A DNA stretch of 64,000 nt. Source: Collinsella aerofaciens. Lineage in GTDB: Bacteria; Actinomycetota; Coriobacteriia; Coriobacteriales; Coriobacteriaceae. The stretch lies in contig NAKE01000001.1 in the NCBI GenBank assembly GCA_008680965.1, positions 868,001 to 932,000 of the forward strand. Direction: 5' to 3'. Numbering within the stretch: the stretch's first letter is position 1; every line of letters begins with the position of its first letter. Positions 7,693 to 16,081 of this stretch are shown one piece after another. Under the pieces are notes generated by a model. The model saw only the letters and a list, made by a program, of their open reading frames with translations. It did not search any database and was not told where the DNA came from. Both the position numbers and the translations under genes were made by a program.

Positions 7693-8481
7693 TTAGGCGG
7701 CGGGCGCGGGCCGCTCCCCCTCGTCCAGGGCAGCAAACAGTTTCTTGCCGTCGAGCAGACGCGTGCTAACGTTTCTCATGCGGCCGACCTCGACGGTGCG
7801 TAGAGTGTCGTCGGAGCCGTGTCCGTCGACGACCGTTCCCAGCAGATACGAGACGCCGTCTCGCTGCTTGATGGCAAAGGGCCGAACGGTCATCCGCGTC
7901 ACTTCGATCTTGTCATGTGTCGTGACGCTCGAAATATCAAAACTCACCGTGGTTCCGTGGTCGATGGCCTGCTCGATGAGCTCGCAGGTGTCGATGCGCT
8001 TGACGGGCGTGCGCGTGGCCTTGGTGGATTTGCCACCGGCGCTTGGAGCAGGCTCGGGTGCATCGAGGTAGCCGCGAACGTCGGCACTCGCCATGGCGAC
8101 CAAGTGCTGAGCCATGCTTTTTCGAATGGCAATGGGCGTAGAGCGGTTGCGCATGACCATGCCGTGGAGCCGGATGATCTCTTCGTCGGTGAGCGGACGG
8201 GTCAAGAGCCGATACCCCACGCCGCGTTTGTACTCAATTTCGTATCCGGCATGGCGAAGCGCGGAGATGGCGGTGTAGATGCTGCGCCGCGCCGCCGAGA
8301 TGGGCATGCGGGCGGGGTCGTCGGGATGGGCGAGGCGCCGGATCAGCTCATCGGAAAGCATGGCCTTGTCTTCGCCGGTGTTTTCGCCCAAGAGCTGCAG
8401 GATGCGAACGGCGCGATAGGCTGCCATCGAGGCGGCGCCTCTCGTCGTGGTGTCGTAGGTTTCAACAGCGGCTTCGGTCAT
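7693..8481 (-). CDS. HTH/WYL-type transcriptional regulator
   Basis: The 262-residue protein has an N-terminal winged-helix region (YRAVRILQLLGE ... ARRSIYTAISALRHAGYEIEYKRGVGYRL, about 20-95) and a C-terminal ligand-sensing domain similar to WYL proteins (VRPFAIKQRDGVSYLLG and the GRMRNV end). Such proteins repress or activate genes in response to nucleotide or DNA-damage signals. ATG at 8481 is chosen over GTG 8490 because AAAGGA is well spaced from the ATG and too close to the GTG. No obvious partner gene is adjacent; the ABC operon lies downstream in the same direction and is a possible target. Confidence 0.75.
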   Translation of the reverse strand: MTEAAVETYDTTTRGAASMAAYRAVRILQLLGENTGEDKAMLSDELIRRLAHPDDPARMPISAARRSIYTAISALRHAGYEIEYKRGVGYRLLTRPLTDEEIIRLHGMVMRNRSTPIAIRKSMAQHLVAMASADVRGYLDAPEPAPSAGGKSTKATRTPVKRIDTCELIEQAIDHGTTVSFDISSVTTHDKIEVTRMTVRPFAIKQRDGVSYLLGTVVDGHGSDDTLRTVEVGRMRNVSTRLLDGKKLFAALDEGERPAPAA

Positions 8482-8661
8482 CGTGCCCACGTCCTTTCCG
8501 TTTTGGGTGGCGACGGTATGGAGCCTAGGACGCGGGGCTTTCCCAGGGGCGCAGGGCGCTCTGGGCGGTCGGTAGTCGTCGGCAAACGGCGGGTCGAGTT
8601 TTCAACAGCCCTGCTCAACTGACCAAAAACTTGCCAAAAGCTTGACGGATGCTGTTGAAAA

Positions 8662-8693
8662 AAGCGTCTCTCGACCGATGTCGAGAGACGCTT
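8662..8693 (-). terminator. Intrinsic terminator of asnS
   Basis: A perfect 14-bp stem (AAGCGTCTCTCGAC with its complement) and a 4-base loop are followed on the minus strand by TTTTTT. It lies 47 bp beyond the asnS stop. Confidence 0.92.
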
Positions 8694-8739
8694 GTGCGAT
8701 GAGCGTTGGCGTGTGGCGACGCGAGCTAGCGTCAGACGA

Positions 8740-10143
8740 TTAGAAGTCGGCGTTGCCCACGGTGCGCGGGTGCGGCAGGACGTCGCGGATGTTGCCCACG
8801 CCGGTGAGGTACATCACCAAGCGCTCGAAGCCCAGACCGTAGCCGGCGTGCTTGCAGGAACCGTAGCGGCGCAGGTCAAGGTAGTACTTGTACTGCTCGG
8901 GATTCATGCCCAGGTCCTTGATGCGGGCCTCGAGCAGATCCAGGCGCTCCTCGCGCTGGGAGCCACCGATGATCTCGCCGATGCCCGGCACCAGGCAGTC
9001 GGCGGCGGCGACGGTCTTACCGTCGTCGTTCATGCGCATGTAGAAGGCCTTGATCTCTGCCGGGTAGTCGGTCACGAAGGTCGGGCGCTTAAAGTGCTCC
9101 TCGGTCAGGAAACGCTCGTGCTCGGTTTGCAGGTCGATGCCCCAGCTCACGGGGTAGTCAAACTGGTGGCCGGCGGCGACGGCCTGCTCCAGGATTTCGA
9201 CGGCCTCGGTATAGGTGACGCGGGCAAAGTCGGAGTTGGCGACATGGTCCAGGCGCTCGATCAGGCCCTTGTCCACAAACTTGTTGAGCATGTTGAGCTC
9301 GTCGGGACAGGTGGCCATAACGTCCTTAAGGACGTACTTGAGCATGGCCTCGGCGTTATCCATGTAGTCGTTCAGATCGGCAAAGGCCATCTCGGGCTCG
9401 ATCATCCAAAACTCGGCGGCATGGCGCGTGGTGTTGGAGTTCTCGGCGCGGAAGGTGGGGCCAAAGGTGTACACGTCGCCAAAGGCCATGGCAAAGTTCT
9501 CGGCATTGAGCTGACCGGACACGGTGAGGCTCGCGTGCTTGCCAAAGAAGTCTTGGCTCCAGTCGACCTCGCCGGACTCGGTGAGGGGCGGATTTTTGGG
9601 GTCGAGCGTGGTCACGCGGAACATCTCGCCGGCGCCCTCGCAGTCACTCGTGGTGATGATGGGGGTGTTGACGTAGACAAAGCCCTGCTCCTGGAAGAAG
9701 CGGTGGATGGCGGCAGCCGCGACAGAGCGGATGCGGAACACGGCGCGGAACAGGTTGGTGCGCGGGCGCAGGTGCTGCTGGGTGCGCAGGAACTCGACGG
9801 TTGCACGCTTCTTCTGCAGCGGGTAATCCGGGGCGCTGACGCCCTCGACCTCGATGGAAGTGGCAGAAAGCTCGAAAGGCTGGGGCGCATCGGGGGTCAG
9901 CTTGACGGTGCCGGTGCAGATGAGGGCGGCCGAGACATTTTGATGGGCGATCTCGTCGTAGTTGTCGAGTGCCTCGCGGTTCATGACGACCTGCAGGTCG
10001 CGGAAGCAGCTGCCGTCGTTGAGCGTAACAAAGCCAAAGTTCTTCATGTCGCGGATGGACTTGACCCAGCCGGCGACGGTGACGGTCTGGCCGCCGAGCG
10101 ACTCGGCATCAGCATAGAGCTGCGCGATTTTGGTGCGGTTCAC
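8740..10143 (-). CDS. asnS: Asparaginyl-tRNA synthetase
   Basis: This cytoplasmic class IIb synthetase charges tRNA-Asn with Asn. The N-terminal OB-fold (VTVAGWVKSIRDMKNFGFVTLNDGS) binds the anticodon. Class II motif 2 is seen as FRAENSNTTRHAAEFWMIEPE (read in two parts) and motif 3 as GYGLGFERLVMYLTG. The length of 467 residues matches bacterial AsnRS. Three starts are possible; GTG 10143 is preferred because GGGAGGA lies just upstream, while ATG 10155 overlaps that site and adds four residues. It is a single-gene unit ending at a strong terminator. Confidence 0.96.
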   Translation of the reverse strand: MNRTKIAQLYADAESLGGQTVTVAGWVKSIRDMKNFGFVTLNDGSCFRDLQVVMNREALDNYDEIAHQNVSAALICTGTVKLTPDAPQPFELSATSIEVEGVSAPDYPLQKKRATVEFLRTQQHLRPRTNLFRAVFRIRSVAAAAIHRFFQEQGFVYVNTPIITTSDCEGAGEMFRVTTLDPKNPPLTESGEVDWSQDFFGKHASLTVSGQLNAENFAMAFGDVYTFGPTFRAENSNTTRHAAEFWMIEPEMAFADLNDYMDNAEAMLKYVLKDVMATCPDELNMLNKFVDKGLIERLDHVANSDFARVTYTEAVEILEQAVAAGHQFDYPVSWGIDLQTEHERFLTEEHFKRPTFVTDYPAEIKAFYMRMNDDGKTVAAADCLVPGIGEIIGGSQREERLDLLEARIKDLGMNPEQYKYYLDLRRYGSCKHAGYGLGFERLVMYLTGVGNIRDVLPHPRTVGNADF

Positions 10144-10255
10144 GTATCCTCCCATAACGGTTGAATGATAGTTATCCATACAGTTCGATATTCTAGCAGC
10201 TCGGCTCATTTGGGCTATACAGATAAGGCATTGGCGGGATGGTTTTTCAAACGAA

Positions 10256-10287
10256 AAGCGCCCGCGGCCAAATGGTCGCGGGCGCTT
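10256..10287 (-). terminator. Intrinsic terminator of the PTS IIA gene
   Basis: An 11-bp GC-rich stem (AAGCGCCCGCG with its complement) is followed on the minus strand by TTTTCGTTTG, 38 bp after the IIA stop codon. Confidence 0.85.
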
Positions 10288-10324
10288 GGCGTGGTGCCTT
10301 TTGGCTGTGTGGCGCGGGGCCTGG

Positions 10325-10888
10325 CTACTTGGTCTTGGCTACCAGCAGCGGGTCGCCCAGCTTGACGAGCGGGTTGCCGCCGATAAGCGTTCCAGACTCG
10401 CCGACATGGTCGATGCTCTTAAGGCGATCGAGCTCGGAGACGATGACGGTCACGATGTCCTCGTGGCCAGCGGCCTTAATGGCCTCGCGGTCGAAGCTGA
10501 TGAGCGGCTGGCCTGCCTTGACCACATCGCCCATCTCGACAAAGCGGGCAAAACCCTTGCCGTTCATTTCCACGGTGCCCAGGCCAACATGGATGAATAC
10601 GCGAAGACCGTCCTCGGTGATCATGCCAATGGAGTGGTTGGTGACGGTGGTAGCGCCGATGCGGCCGTTGGCGGGCGCATAGATGGTGCCGGTAATGGGC
10701 TCGATGCCATAGCCCTGGCCAAGCATGCCCGAGGCGATCGTCTCGTCGGGAACCTCGTTCAGGTTGACGAGCACGCCGTTGACGGGGGCATAGATGACGC
10801 CTTCGCGGGTGGCGAAGCTTGCTGCGGGCGGAACGGACGCCTCGCCCGTCGAGGTGAAGGTGGACTTAAGCGAATCGAGCAGACCCAT
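10325..10888 (-). CDS. PTS sugar transporter subunit IIA (glucose type)
   Basis: The 187-residue phosphocarrier would pass phosphate from HPr to a sugar-specific IIB. The family signature is clear: APVNGVLVNLNEVPD near 34-48, active-site His100 in FIHVGLGTVEMNGKGF and the partner His85 in TNHSIG. It is a free-standing IIA, like E. coli Crr. ATG at 10888 follows GGAGG six bases upstream. No IIB or IIC is adjacent. An EIIC lies about 36 kb away at 47145-48359, so the partner may be in another operon or this may be a shared IIA. Confidence 0.92.
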   Translation of the reverse strand: MGLLDSLKSTFTSTGEASVPPAASFATREGVIYAPVNGVLVNLNEVPDETIASGMLGQGYGIEPITGTIYAPANGRIGATTVTNHSIGMITEDGLRVFIHVGLGTVEMNGKGFARFVEMGDVVKAGQPLISFDREAIKAAGHEDIVTVIVSELDRLKSIDHVGESGTLIGGNPLVKLGDPLLVAKTK

Positions 10889-11132
10889 AGTTGCCTCCAA
10901 CTTAAATAGGCGCATATCGCGCGTTTGGTTTGCCGGAAACGTTTCATATGTGTTTCGCGGCTTGGTCAACGTCCCCTATTCTACGCTGCTCAGCGATGGT
11001 CCTGAGCTGGGATTATGTGATATATCAGTTGATGGGAAGCTTGTTGCTGAAGTGTTTCTGTGCCACGGGCTCAAGTGGGGTACGCTTGAAGACGAAAAAC
11101 AAGGGCGCATAATTTGCGCGAAGGGAGCACAT

Positions 11133-12035
11133 ATGATTGTCGAGAACCGCGCGCTGTGGGGCGAGGAGCCGACCGAGGAATATCCAGCGACGTTTACGTA
11201 TTTGGGTGCCGAGCCGCTGCCCGATAAACCGAATGGCCGCCGCCCTGCCGTGATTATCTGCGGCGGAGGTGCGTTTACGCATATCGCCCCGCATGAACAG
11301 GATCCCGTGGCGTTTGCGTTTTTGGATCACGGTTACCAGGCCTTTGTGCTCAACTATGTGACGAGTGGCACGGGTGACGTGAGCTTTCCGCACCCCCAGG
11401 CAGATCTTGCCAAGATGGTCGCCACGGTTCGTGCGAATGCCGACGAGTGGCATGTCGATCCCAAGCGCGTGTGCGTTGTGGGCTTTTCTGCGGGCGGTAT
11501 GATCTGCGCCTCGCTGGCGACACAGTGGAAGACCGGTCCCTTCGCGGGCCTGGCAGGGGCGCGTCCGGACGACATTCGTCCCGATGCCGTGGTGCTGGGC
11601 TATCCGCTGCTCGACTTTGCCTATGTGCGCGACATGCAGACGCGCGATCCGCGCATTGACTTGCGTGTGCCCAAGACGGGCGGCAAGACGGGGCGCGATC
11701 TGCTCAACGACTACCTGTCGATGGTGACGGGTGGCGAGGCAACTGACGAGCACCTGGCCGATATCTGCCCCTCCACACATGTTTCGCGCCAGATGCCGCC
11801 GACCTTTGTGTGGGGCGTGTCCGATGACAAGACGGCGCCGATCGCGCAGGTCTATCCGTTTGCGCAGCGCATGGCCGAGGAGGGCGTCGCATGCGAGATG
11901 CACGTCTTTGACCAGGGCGGCCACGGCCTTTCGCTCGGCAACGCCAACACTGCGGTCGACAACGAGGACAAGCAGGCGGCTGTCCGTCCTTGGATTCGCC
12001 TAGCCTTCCGCTTCCTGGAGCGCCACGGGTTTTAG
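11133..12035 (+). CDS. Alpha/beta-hydrolase, acetyl-xylan-esterase/carboxylesterase-like
   Basis: The 300-residue cytoplasmic serine hydrolase has nucleophile Ser119 in GFSAGG, an oxyanion-hole CGGGAF (43-48), an acid in GVSDDKTAP and a His in GGHGLSLG. It belongs to the BD-FAE/Aes-like group that cleaves small acyl esters, often from plant or host glycans. There is no signal peptide. ATG at 11133 follows AAGGGAG; the frame is open further upstream, but those extensions have no ribosome site and overlap the IIA promoter region. It stands alone. The substrate is unknown. Confidence 0.8.
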   Translation: MIVENRALWGEEPTEEYPATFTYLGAEPLPDKPNGRRPAVIICGGGAFTHIAPHEQDPVAFAFLDHGYQAFVLNYVTSGTGDVSFPHPQADLAKMVATVRANADEWHVDPKRVCVVGFSAGGMICASLATQWKTGPFAGLAGARPDDIRPDAVVLGYPLLDFAYVRDMQTRDPRIDLRVPKTGGKTGRDLLNDYLSMVTGGEATDEHLADICPSTHVSRQMPPTFVWGVSDDKTAPIAQVYPFAQRMAEEGVACEMHVFDQGGHGLSLGNANTAVDNEDKQAAVRPWIRLAFRFLERHGF

Positions 12036-12144
12036 TTACGGCGTTTTACCAAACCGCGTAACCACTTGACGCTGCGAGCCCGCCAGGGCGGCAATCTGTT
12101 AATTGAACGTCACTATGTGTTCGCGCTATCATGCGTGGTTAAAT

Positions 12145-12170
12145 GGTTAGCCATGGCAAACGGTTAGCCA
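12145..12170 (+). promoter_or_regulatory. Two GGTTAGCCA repeats upstream of feoAB (candidate iron-regulator site)
   Basis: GGTTAGCCA occurs at 12145-12153 and 12162-12170, with a partial TGGTTAAA just before. The motif matches the half-site of the DtxR/IdeR iron box (known consensus TTAGGTTAGCCTAACCTAA), and the next gene is the ferrous-iron transporter. Binding is inferred. Confidence 0.5.
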
Positions 12171-12219
12171 AGATAAACAAAATGCAACGCCCTGTGGGCG
12201 CCGGGGGAGGAACGCGGAC

Positions 12220-14580
12220 GTGAGACTCGATACACTCGAGATTGGAAAGGACGCCGTTGTCGCATCGGTGGCATCGGACGATCAGGCACTCCGACAGCAT
12301 ATTTTGGACATGGGCCTAACGCCGGGCACCGAAGTCACCATGATGAAGTACGCCCCCATGGGCGACCCGCTCGAGATTCGCCTGCGTGGCTACGAGTTGA
12401 CGCTGCGCAAGGACGATGCTGCTCGCATCGAGCTCGTGGGCATTCACGACACCGATACGGGTCCGCGCGCTAACGCCGCAATCGGCACGACGGAGCATCC
12501 GGCCCTGGGCGAGGGGACGTATTCGCCCCGCGCGGCAAAGACGGCCGTGCCCGAGGGCGCACCGCTGCATTTTGCCCTCGCCGGCAACCAAAACTGCGGC
12601 AAGACCACGCTGTTCAACCAGCTGACGGGCTCCAACCAGCATGTCGGTAACTTTCCTGGCGTGACGGTCGACCGCAAAGATGGCACCATCCGCAACCACC
12701 CCGAGGCAAGCGTTACCGACCTGCCCGGCATTTATTCTCTGTCGCCGTACACGGGCGAGGAGATCGTAAGCCGCCAGTTTATCCTGGACGAGCACCCCGA
12801 CGCCATCATCGATATCATCGACGCCACCAACATCGAGCGTAACCTGTACCTGACGCTGCAGCTTGTGGAGCTCGATCGACCCATGGTCATCGCGCTCAAC
12901 ATGATGGACGAGGTGACGGCCAACGGCGGCGCCGTGGACGTCAACCTGCTCGAGAGCCTGCTGGGCGTGCCTGTTGTTCCCATTAGTGCTGCCCGCAACG
13001 AGGGCATTGGCGAGTTGGTGGATCATGCCTTGCACGTGGCGCGGTTCCGCGAGCGCCCCGGTCGCCTGGACTTCTGCGCGCCCGATGGTCCGGACGGCGG
13101 CGCGCTGCATCGCTGCATTCACGGCATCGCCAACCTTATCGAGGACCATGCCGCGACGGCGCACATTCCCGTGCGTTTTGCGGCGACCAAGCTGGTTGAG
13201 GGCGACGAGCTGGTGACCGAGGCGCTTCACCTGGACCGCAACGAGCTCGACGCCATCGAGCACATCATTAGCCAAATGGAGGGCGAGGCCGGCACCGACC
13301 GTCTATCTGCGCTGGCTGACATGCGCTTCGGCTTTATCGGCGACGTGTGCGGGCGTTGCGTCGTCAAGCCGCACGAGAGCCGCGAGCACGTGCGCTCCGT
13401 CAAGATTGACCGCATCCTGACGGGTCGTTACACGGCCATTCCGGCGTTCCTGGTGATCATGGGTCTCGTCTTTTGGCTGACGTTTGGCGTGATCGGCGCG
13501 GCGTTGCAGGGGCTTATGGAGGACGGCATCGCTGCCATCATCGCCTCGGCCGATGCGGGTCTCAAGGCGTTCGGCACCAACGACGTAGTGCGCTCGCTGG
13601 CTGTCAACGGCGTGCTTACGGGTGTGGGCAGCGTGCTGACCTTCCTGCCGATTATCGTCGTGCTCTTCTTGTTCCTCTCCATTCTGGAAGACTCGGGCTA
13701 CATGGCGCGCGTGGCCTTTGTCATGGATAAGGTATTGCGTCGCTTTGGCCTGTCGGGCCGCAGCTTTGTGCCCATGCTCGTCGGTTTTGGCTGCACCGTG
13801 CCGGCTATCATGTCGACCCGTACGCTCCCATCCGAGCACGACCGCAAGATGACCGTCATGCTCACGCCGTTTATGAGCTGCTCGGCCAAGCTGCCGGTTT
13901 ACGGCTTGCTGTGCGGGGCGTTTTTCCCACAGGCGACGGTTCCCGCCATGGTCTCGCTCTATCTGATTGGCATTGCGGTTGGTTGCATCGCGGCTTTGGT
14001 GCTCAACCGCACGGCATTTAAGGGCGACCCGGTGCCGTTTATCATGGAGCTCCCCAATTACCGCCTGCCGAGCGTCAAGACGACGGTGATGCTGGCATGG
14101 GATAAGGCCAAGGACTTTATTACCAAGGCCTTTACCATTATCTTTGCCGCTACCGTGGTTATCTGGTTCCTTCAAACGTTCGACATTCGCTTTAATGTGG
14201 TCGCCGATCAGTCGCAGAGTCTACTTGCCGGTTTGGGTAGCATTATCGCGCCGGCGCTGGCGCCGCTCGGCTTTGGCGACTGGCGTGCATCCACGGCGCT
14301 CGTCACCGGACTTATCGCCAAGGAGAGCGTCATCTCGACCCTCACGGTGCTTTTGGGTGCAACGTCGCCCGCGGCACTGTCGACCATGTTTTCGCCGTTC
14401 ACCGCCTACGTGTTCTTGGTCTTTACGCTGCTGTACCCGCCTTGCGTGGCGGCAATCGGCGCCGTCAAGAGTGAGCTGGGCGCGCGCTATGCCGTTGCCG
14501 TGTTCGCGTTTCAGGTGACGGTCGCCTGGATCGTGGCGTTTGTCGTGCATTCGGCAGGTATATTGCTGGGGTTGGCTTAG
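12220..14580 (+). CDS. feoB: Ferrous iron transporter, FeoA-FeoB fusion
   Basis: This 786-residue inner-membrane Fe(II) importer has a FeoA-like SH3 domain (1-75) fused to FeoB. The G domain shows G1 GNQNCGKTT (122-130), DLPG (167-170) and NMMD (227-230). The membrane part has the two Gate motifs (GFGCTVPAIMSTR and LTPFMSCSAKLPVY). GTG at 12220 follows GGGGGAGG nine bases upstream. A fused FeoA is known in some anaerobes and removes the need for a separate feoA. GGTTAGCCA repeats about 50 bp upstream suggest control by a DtxR-type iron repressor. Confidence 0.96.
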   Translation: MRLDTLEIGKDAVVASVASDDQALRQHILDMGLTPGTEVTMMKYAPMGDPLEIRLRGYELTLRKDDAARIELVGIHDTDTGPRANAAIGTTEHPALGEGTYSPRAAKTAVPEGAPLHFALAGNQNCGKTTLFNQLTGSNQHVGNFPGVTVDRKDGTIRNHPEASVTDLPGIYSLSPYTGEEIVSRQFILDEHPDAIIDIIDATNIERNLYLTLQLVELDRPMVIALNMMDEVTANGGAVDVNLLESLLGVPVVPISAARNEGIGELVDHALHVARFRERPGRLDFCAPDGPDGGALHRCIHGIANLIEDHAATAHIPVRFAATKLVEGDELVTEALHLDRNELDAIEHIISQMEGEAGTDRLSALADMRFGFIGDVCGRCVVKPHESREHVRSVKIDRILTGRYTAIPAFLVIMGLVFWLTFGVIGAALQGLMEDGIAAIIASADAGLKAFGTNDVVRSLAVNGVLTGVGSVLTFLPIIVVLFLFLSILEDSGYMARVAFVMDKVLRRFGLSGRSFVPMLVGFGCTVPAIMSTRTLPSEHDRKMTVMLTPFMSCSAKLPVYGLLCGAFFPQATVPAMVSLYLIGIAVGCIAALVLNRTAFKGDPVPFIMELPNYRLPSVKTTVMLAWDKAKDFITKAFTIIFAATVVIWFLQTFDIRFNVVADQSQSLLAGLGSIIAPALAPLGFGDWRASTALVTGLIAKESVISTLTVLLGATSPAALSTMFSPFTAYVFLVFTLLYPPCVAAIGAVKSELGARYAVAVFAFQVTVAWIVAFVVHSAGILLGLA

Positions 14581-14622
14581 TTATTTATTGACGGCGCAAC
14601 CTCTGTGTATCGAATTGTTTTC

Positions 14623-14655
14623 GGCCCCGCATCTGTTGCTGACGGATGCGGGGCC
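14623..14655 (+). terminator. Hairpin after feoAB
   Basis: An 11-bp GC-rich stem (GGCCCCGCATC with its complement) and an 11-base loop lie 43 bp after the feoAB stop, but the following GTTGCTATATAAT has no real T-tract. It may terminate weakly. A TATAAT just after it could be the -10 for the next gene. Confidence 0.5.
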
Positions 14656-14701
14656 GTTGCTATATAATCGCCTCCGCTCAAAACGATTGGAGACGTTATA
14701 T

Positions 14702-15898
14702 ATGACTCAGGCAAGGCAAGACGGCATCACGCTCAAGCAGTGGCTCCCGCTCATCGGACTCACCTGCTGCGCCTTCGTGTTCAACACGTCGGAGTTTATG
14801 CCCATCGGTCTTTTGACTGACATCGCCGCGTCGTTCTCGCTCACCGAGTCCCAAGCCGGCATCATGATCTCGGTCTATGCCTGGGGCGTCATGCTGCTGT
14901 CGCTGCCGCTCATGGTGTTCGCTTCGCGCTTTGAGTTCAAGCGGATGTTGCTGGGCGTGCTGGCCGTGTTTTCGCTGGGCCAGTTTCTGTCCGCTGTGGC
15001 GCCGACTTATCCCATCCTGGTCTGTGCGCGCCTGGTGGTCGCTTGCGCACATGCCGTGTTCTGGTCGGTCGCTTCGATTATGGCCTCGCGCCTGGTCGAC
15101 ACTCGCCACGGGGCGCTCGCCATCAGCATGATCGCTACGGGCTCGTCCATCGCGCAGATCTTTGGTCTGCCCCTCGGTCGCGCTATTGGCTTGGCCGTGG
15201 GCTGGCGCATGACGTTTGCCGTGGTCGGGGTCCTCTCGGCCATCGCGGTCGTCTACCAGGCGACCGTGTTCCCGGCCATGCCGGCGGGCGAGCGCTTTAC
15301 CGTCAAACAGTTGCCCGAGCTGCTCAAGAACCCGCTCCTGATCGCGCTCTACGCGGTCACGGTCTTTATGGCGACTGGCTATTACGCAAGCTACAGCTAT
15401 ATCGAGCCCTTCCTGGCACAGGTCGCGCACGTCGACGCGGGCGCCATCACCATGACGCTGACGGCGTTTGGCTGCTCTGGTCTGCTCGGAAGCTGGCTGT
15501 TTGGCCGCCTGTTCGATGGGCATCGCTTCCCGTTCTTGGCTATTACGCTCTCCGGCGTGCCGGCGGCTCTGCTGCTTATGGCTCCTGCAGCCTCGGCGCT
15601 CGTGTTGGTGCTTGCCGTCTGCGCGCTATGGGGCTGCTGCGCCACGGCCTTCAATGTGGCGTTCCAGGCCGAGCTCATCAAGTACACGCCGGCGGATTCG
15701 TCGGCTGTCGCCATGTCGATCTTCTCGGGCCTGTTCAACCTCGGTATCGGCACGGGTACCGCGATTGGCGGAGCCGTGGTTTCGGGTCCCGGTATCGCCT
15801 GGATCGGCTGCGCAGGTGGCGCAATCGCCGTCGTGGGCGTCATCCTCGCTATCACGGTGCTATTCCCGGCCATACGCCGCGCAAAGCCCGTCGCCTAA
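14702..15898 (+). CDS. MFS transporter, sugar-efflux (SotB/YdeA)-like
   Basis: The 398-residue protein has twelve predicted membrane helices. The N-terminus (FNTSEFMPIGLLTDIA) and the motif-A-like SRFEFKRML loop fit the drug/sugar proton antiporter group that includes SotB. It would export sugars or small drugs. ATG at 14702 follows GGAGA; the open frame upstream overlaps feoAB and its hairpin and is not used. The true substrate cannot be read from the sequence. Two palindromes follow the gene. Confidence 0.82.
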   Translation: MTQARQDGITLKQWLPLIGLTCCAFVFNTSEFMPIGLLTDIAASFSLTESQAGIMISVYAWGVMLLSLPLMVFASRFEFKRMLLGVLAVFSLGQFLSAVAPTYPILVCARLVVACAHAVFWSVASIMASRLVDTRHGALAISMIATGSSIAQIFGLPLGRAIGLAVGWRMTFAVVGVLSAIAVVYQATVFPAMPAGERFTVKQLPELLKNPLLIALYAVTVFMATGYYASYSYIEPFLAQVAHVDAGAITMTLTAFGCSGLLGSWLFGRLFDGHRFPFLAITLSGVPAALLLMAPAASALVLVLAVCALWGCCATAFNVAFQAELIKYTPADSSAVAMSIFSGLFNLGIGTGTAIGGAVVSGPGIAWIGCAGGAIAVVGVILAITVLFPAIRRAKPVA

Positions 15899-15913
15899 CC
15901 ACATCCCCCTATC

Positions 15914-15980
15914 AGTTGCGGTGAAATACGGACTGCTGGGTCCAATAAACCCGGCAAACAGTCCGTATTCCACCGCAACT
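15914..15980. repeat. Long intergenic palindrome with 22-bp arms
   Basis: The arms 15914-15935 and 15959-15980 match in 21 of 22 positions; the 23-base middle can form a smaller hairpin (GGGT...ACCC). There is no T-tract, so it is not a classical terminator. It lies 15 bp after the MFS stop. Confidence 0.8.
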
Positions 15981-15997
15981 TGGAAAGGGGCCGGGGC

Positions 15998-16026
15998 AGC
16001 TAAAAGAGCCCCGTCCCAAATTAGCT
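15998..16026 (+). repeat. CTGTCCC-core palindrome, type P7
   Basis: The stem is AGCTAA...TTAGCT with CCGTCCC (16011-16017) just before the 3' arm. The stem differs from the other types but the core and its position are the same. Confidence 0.65.
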
Positions 16027-16081
16027 ACCCTGCCGGGCATACAATGGATGTCGTTGTGTTGAGCTTACCGGGAGGTTGCTT

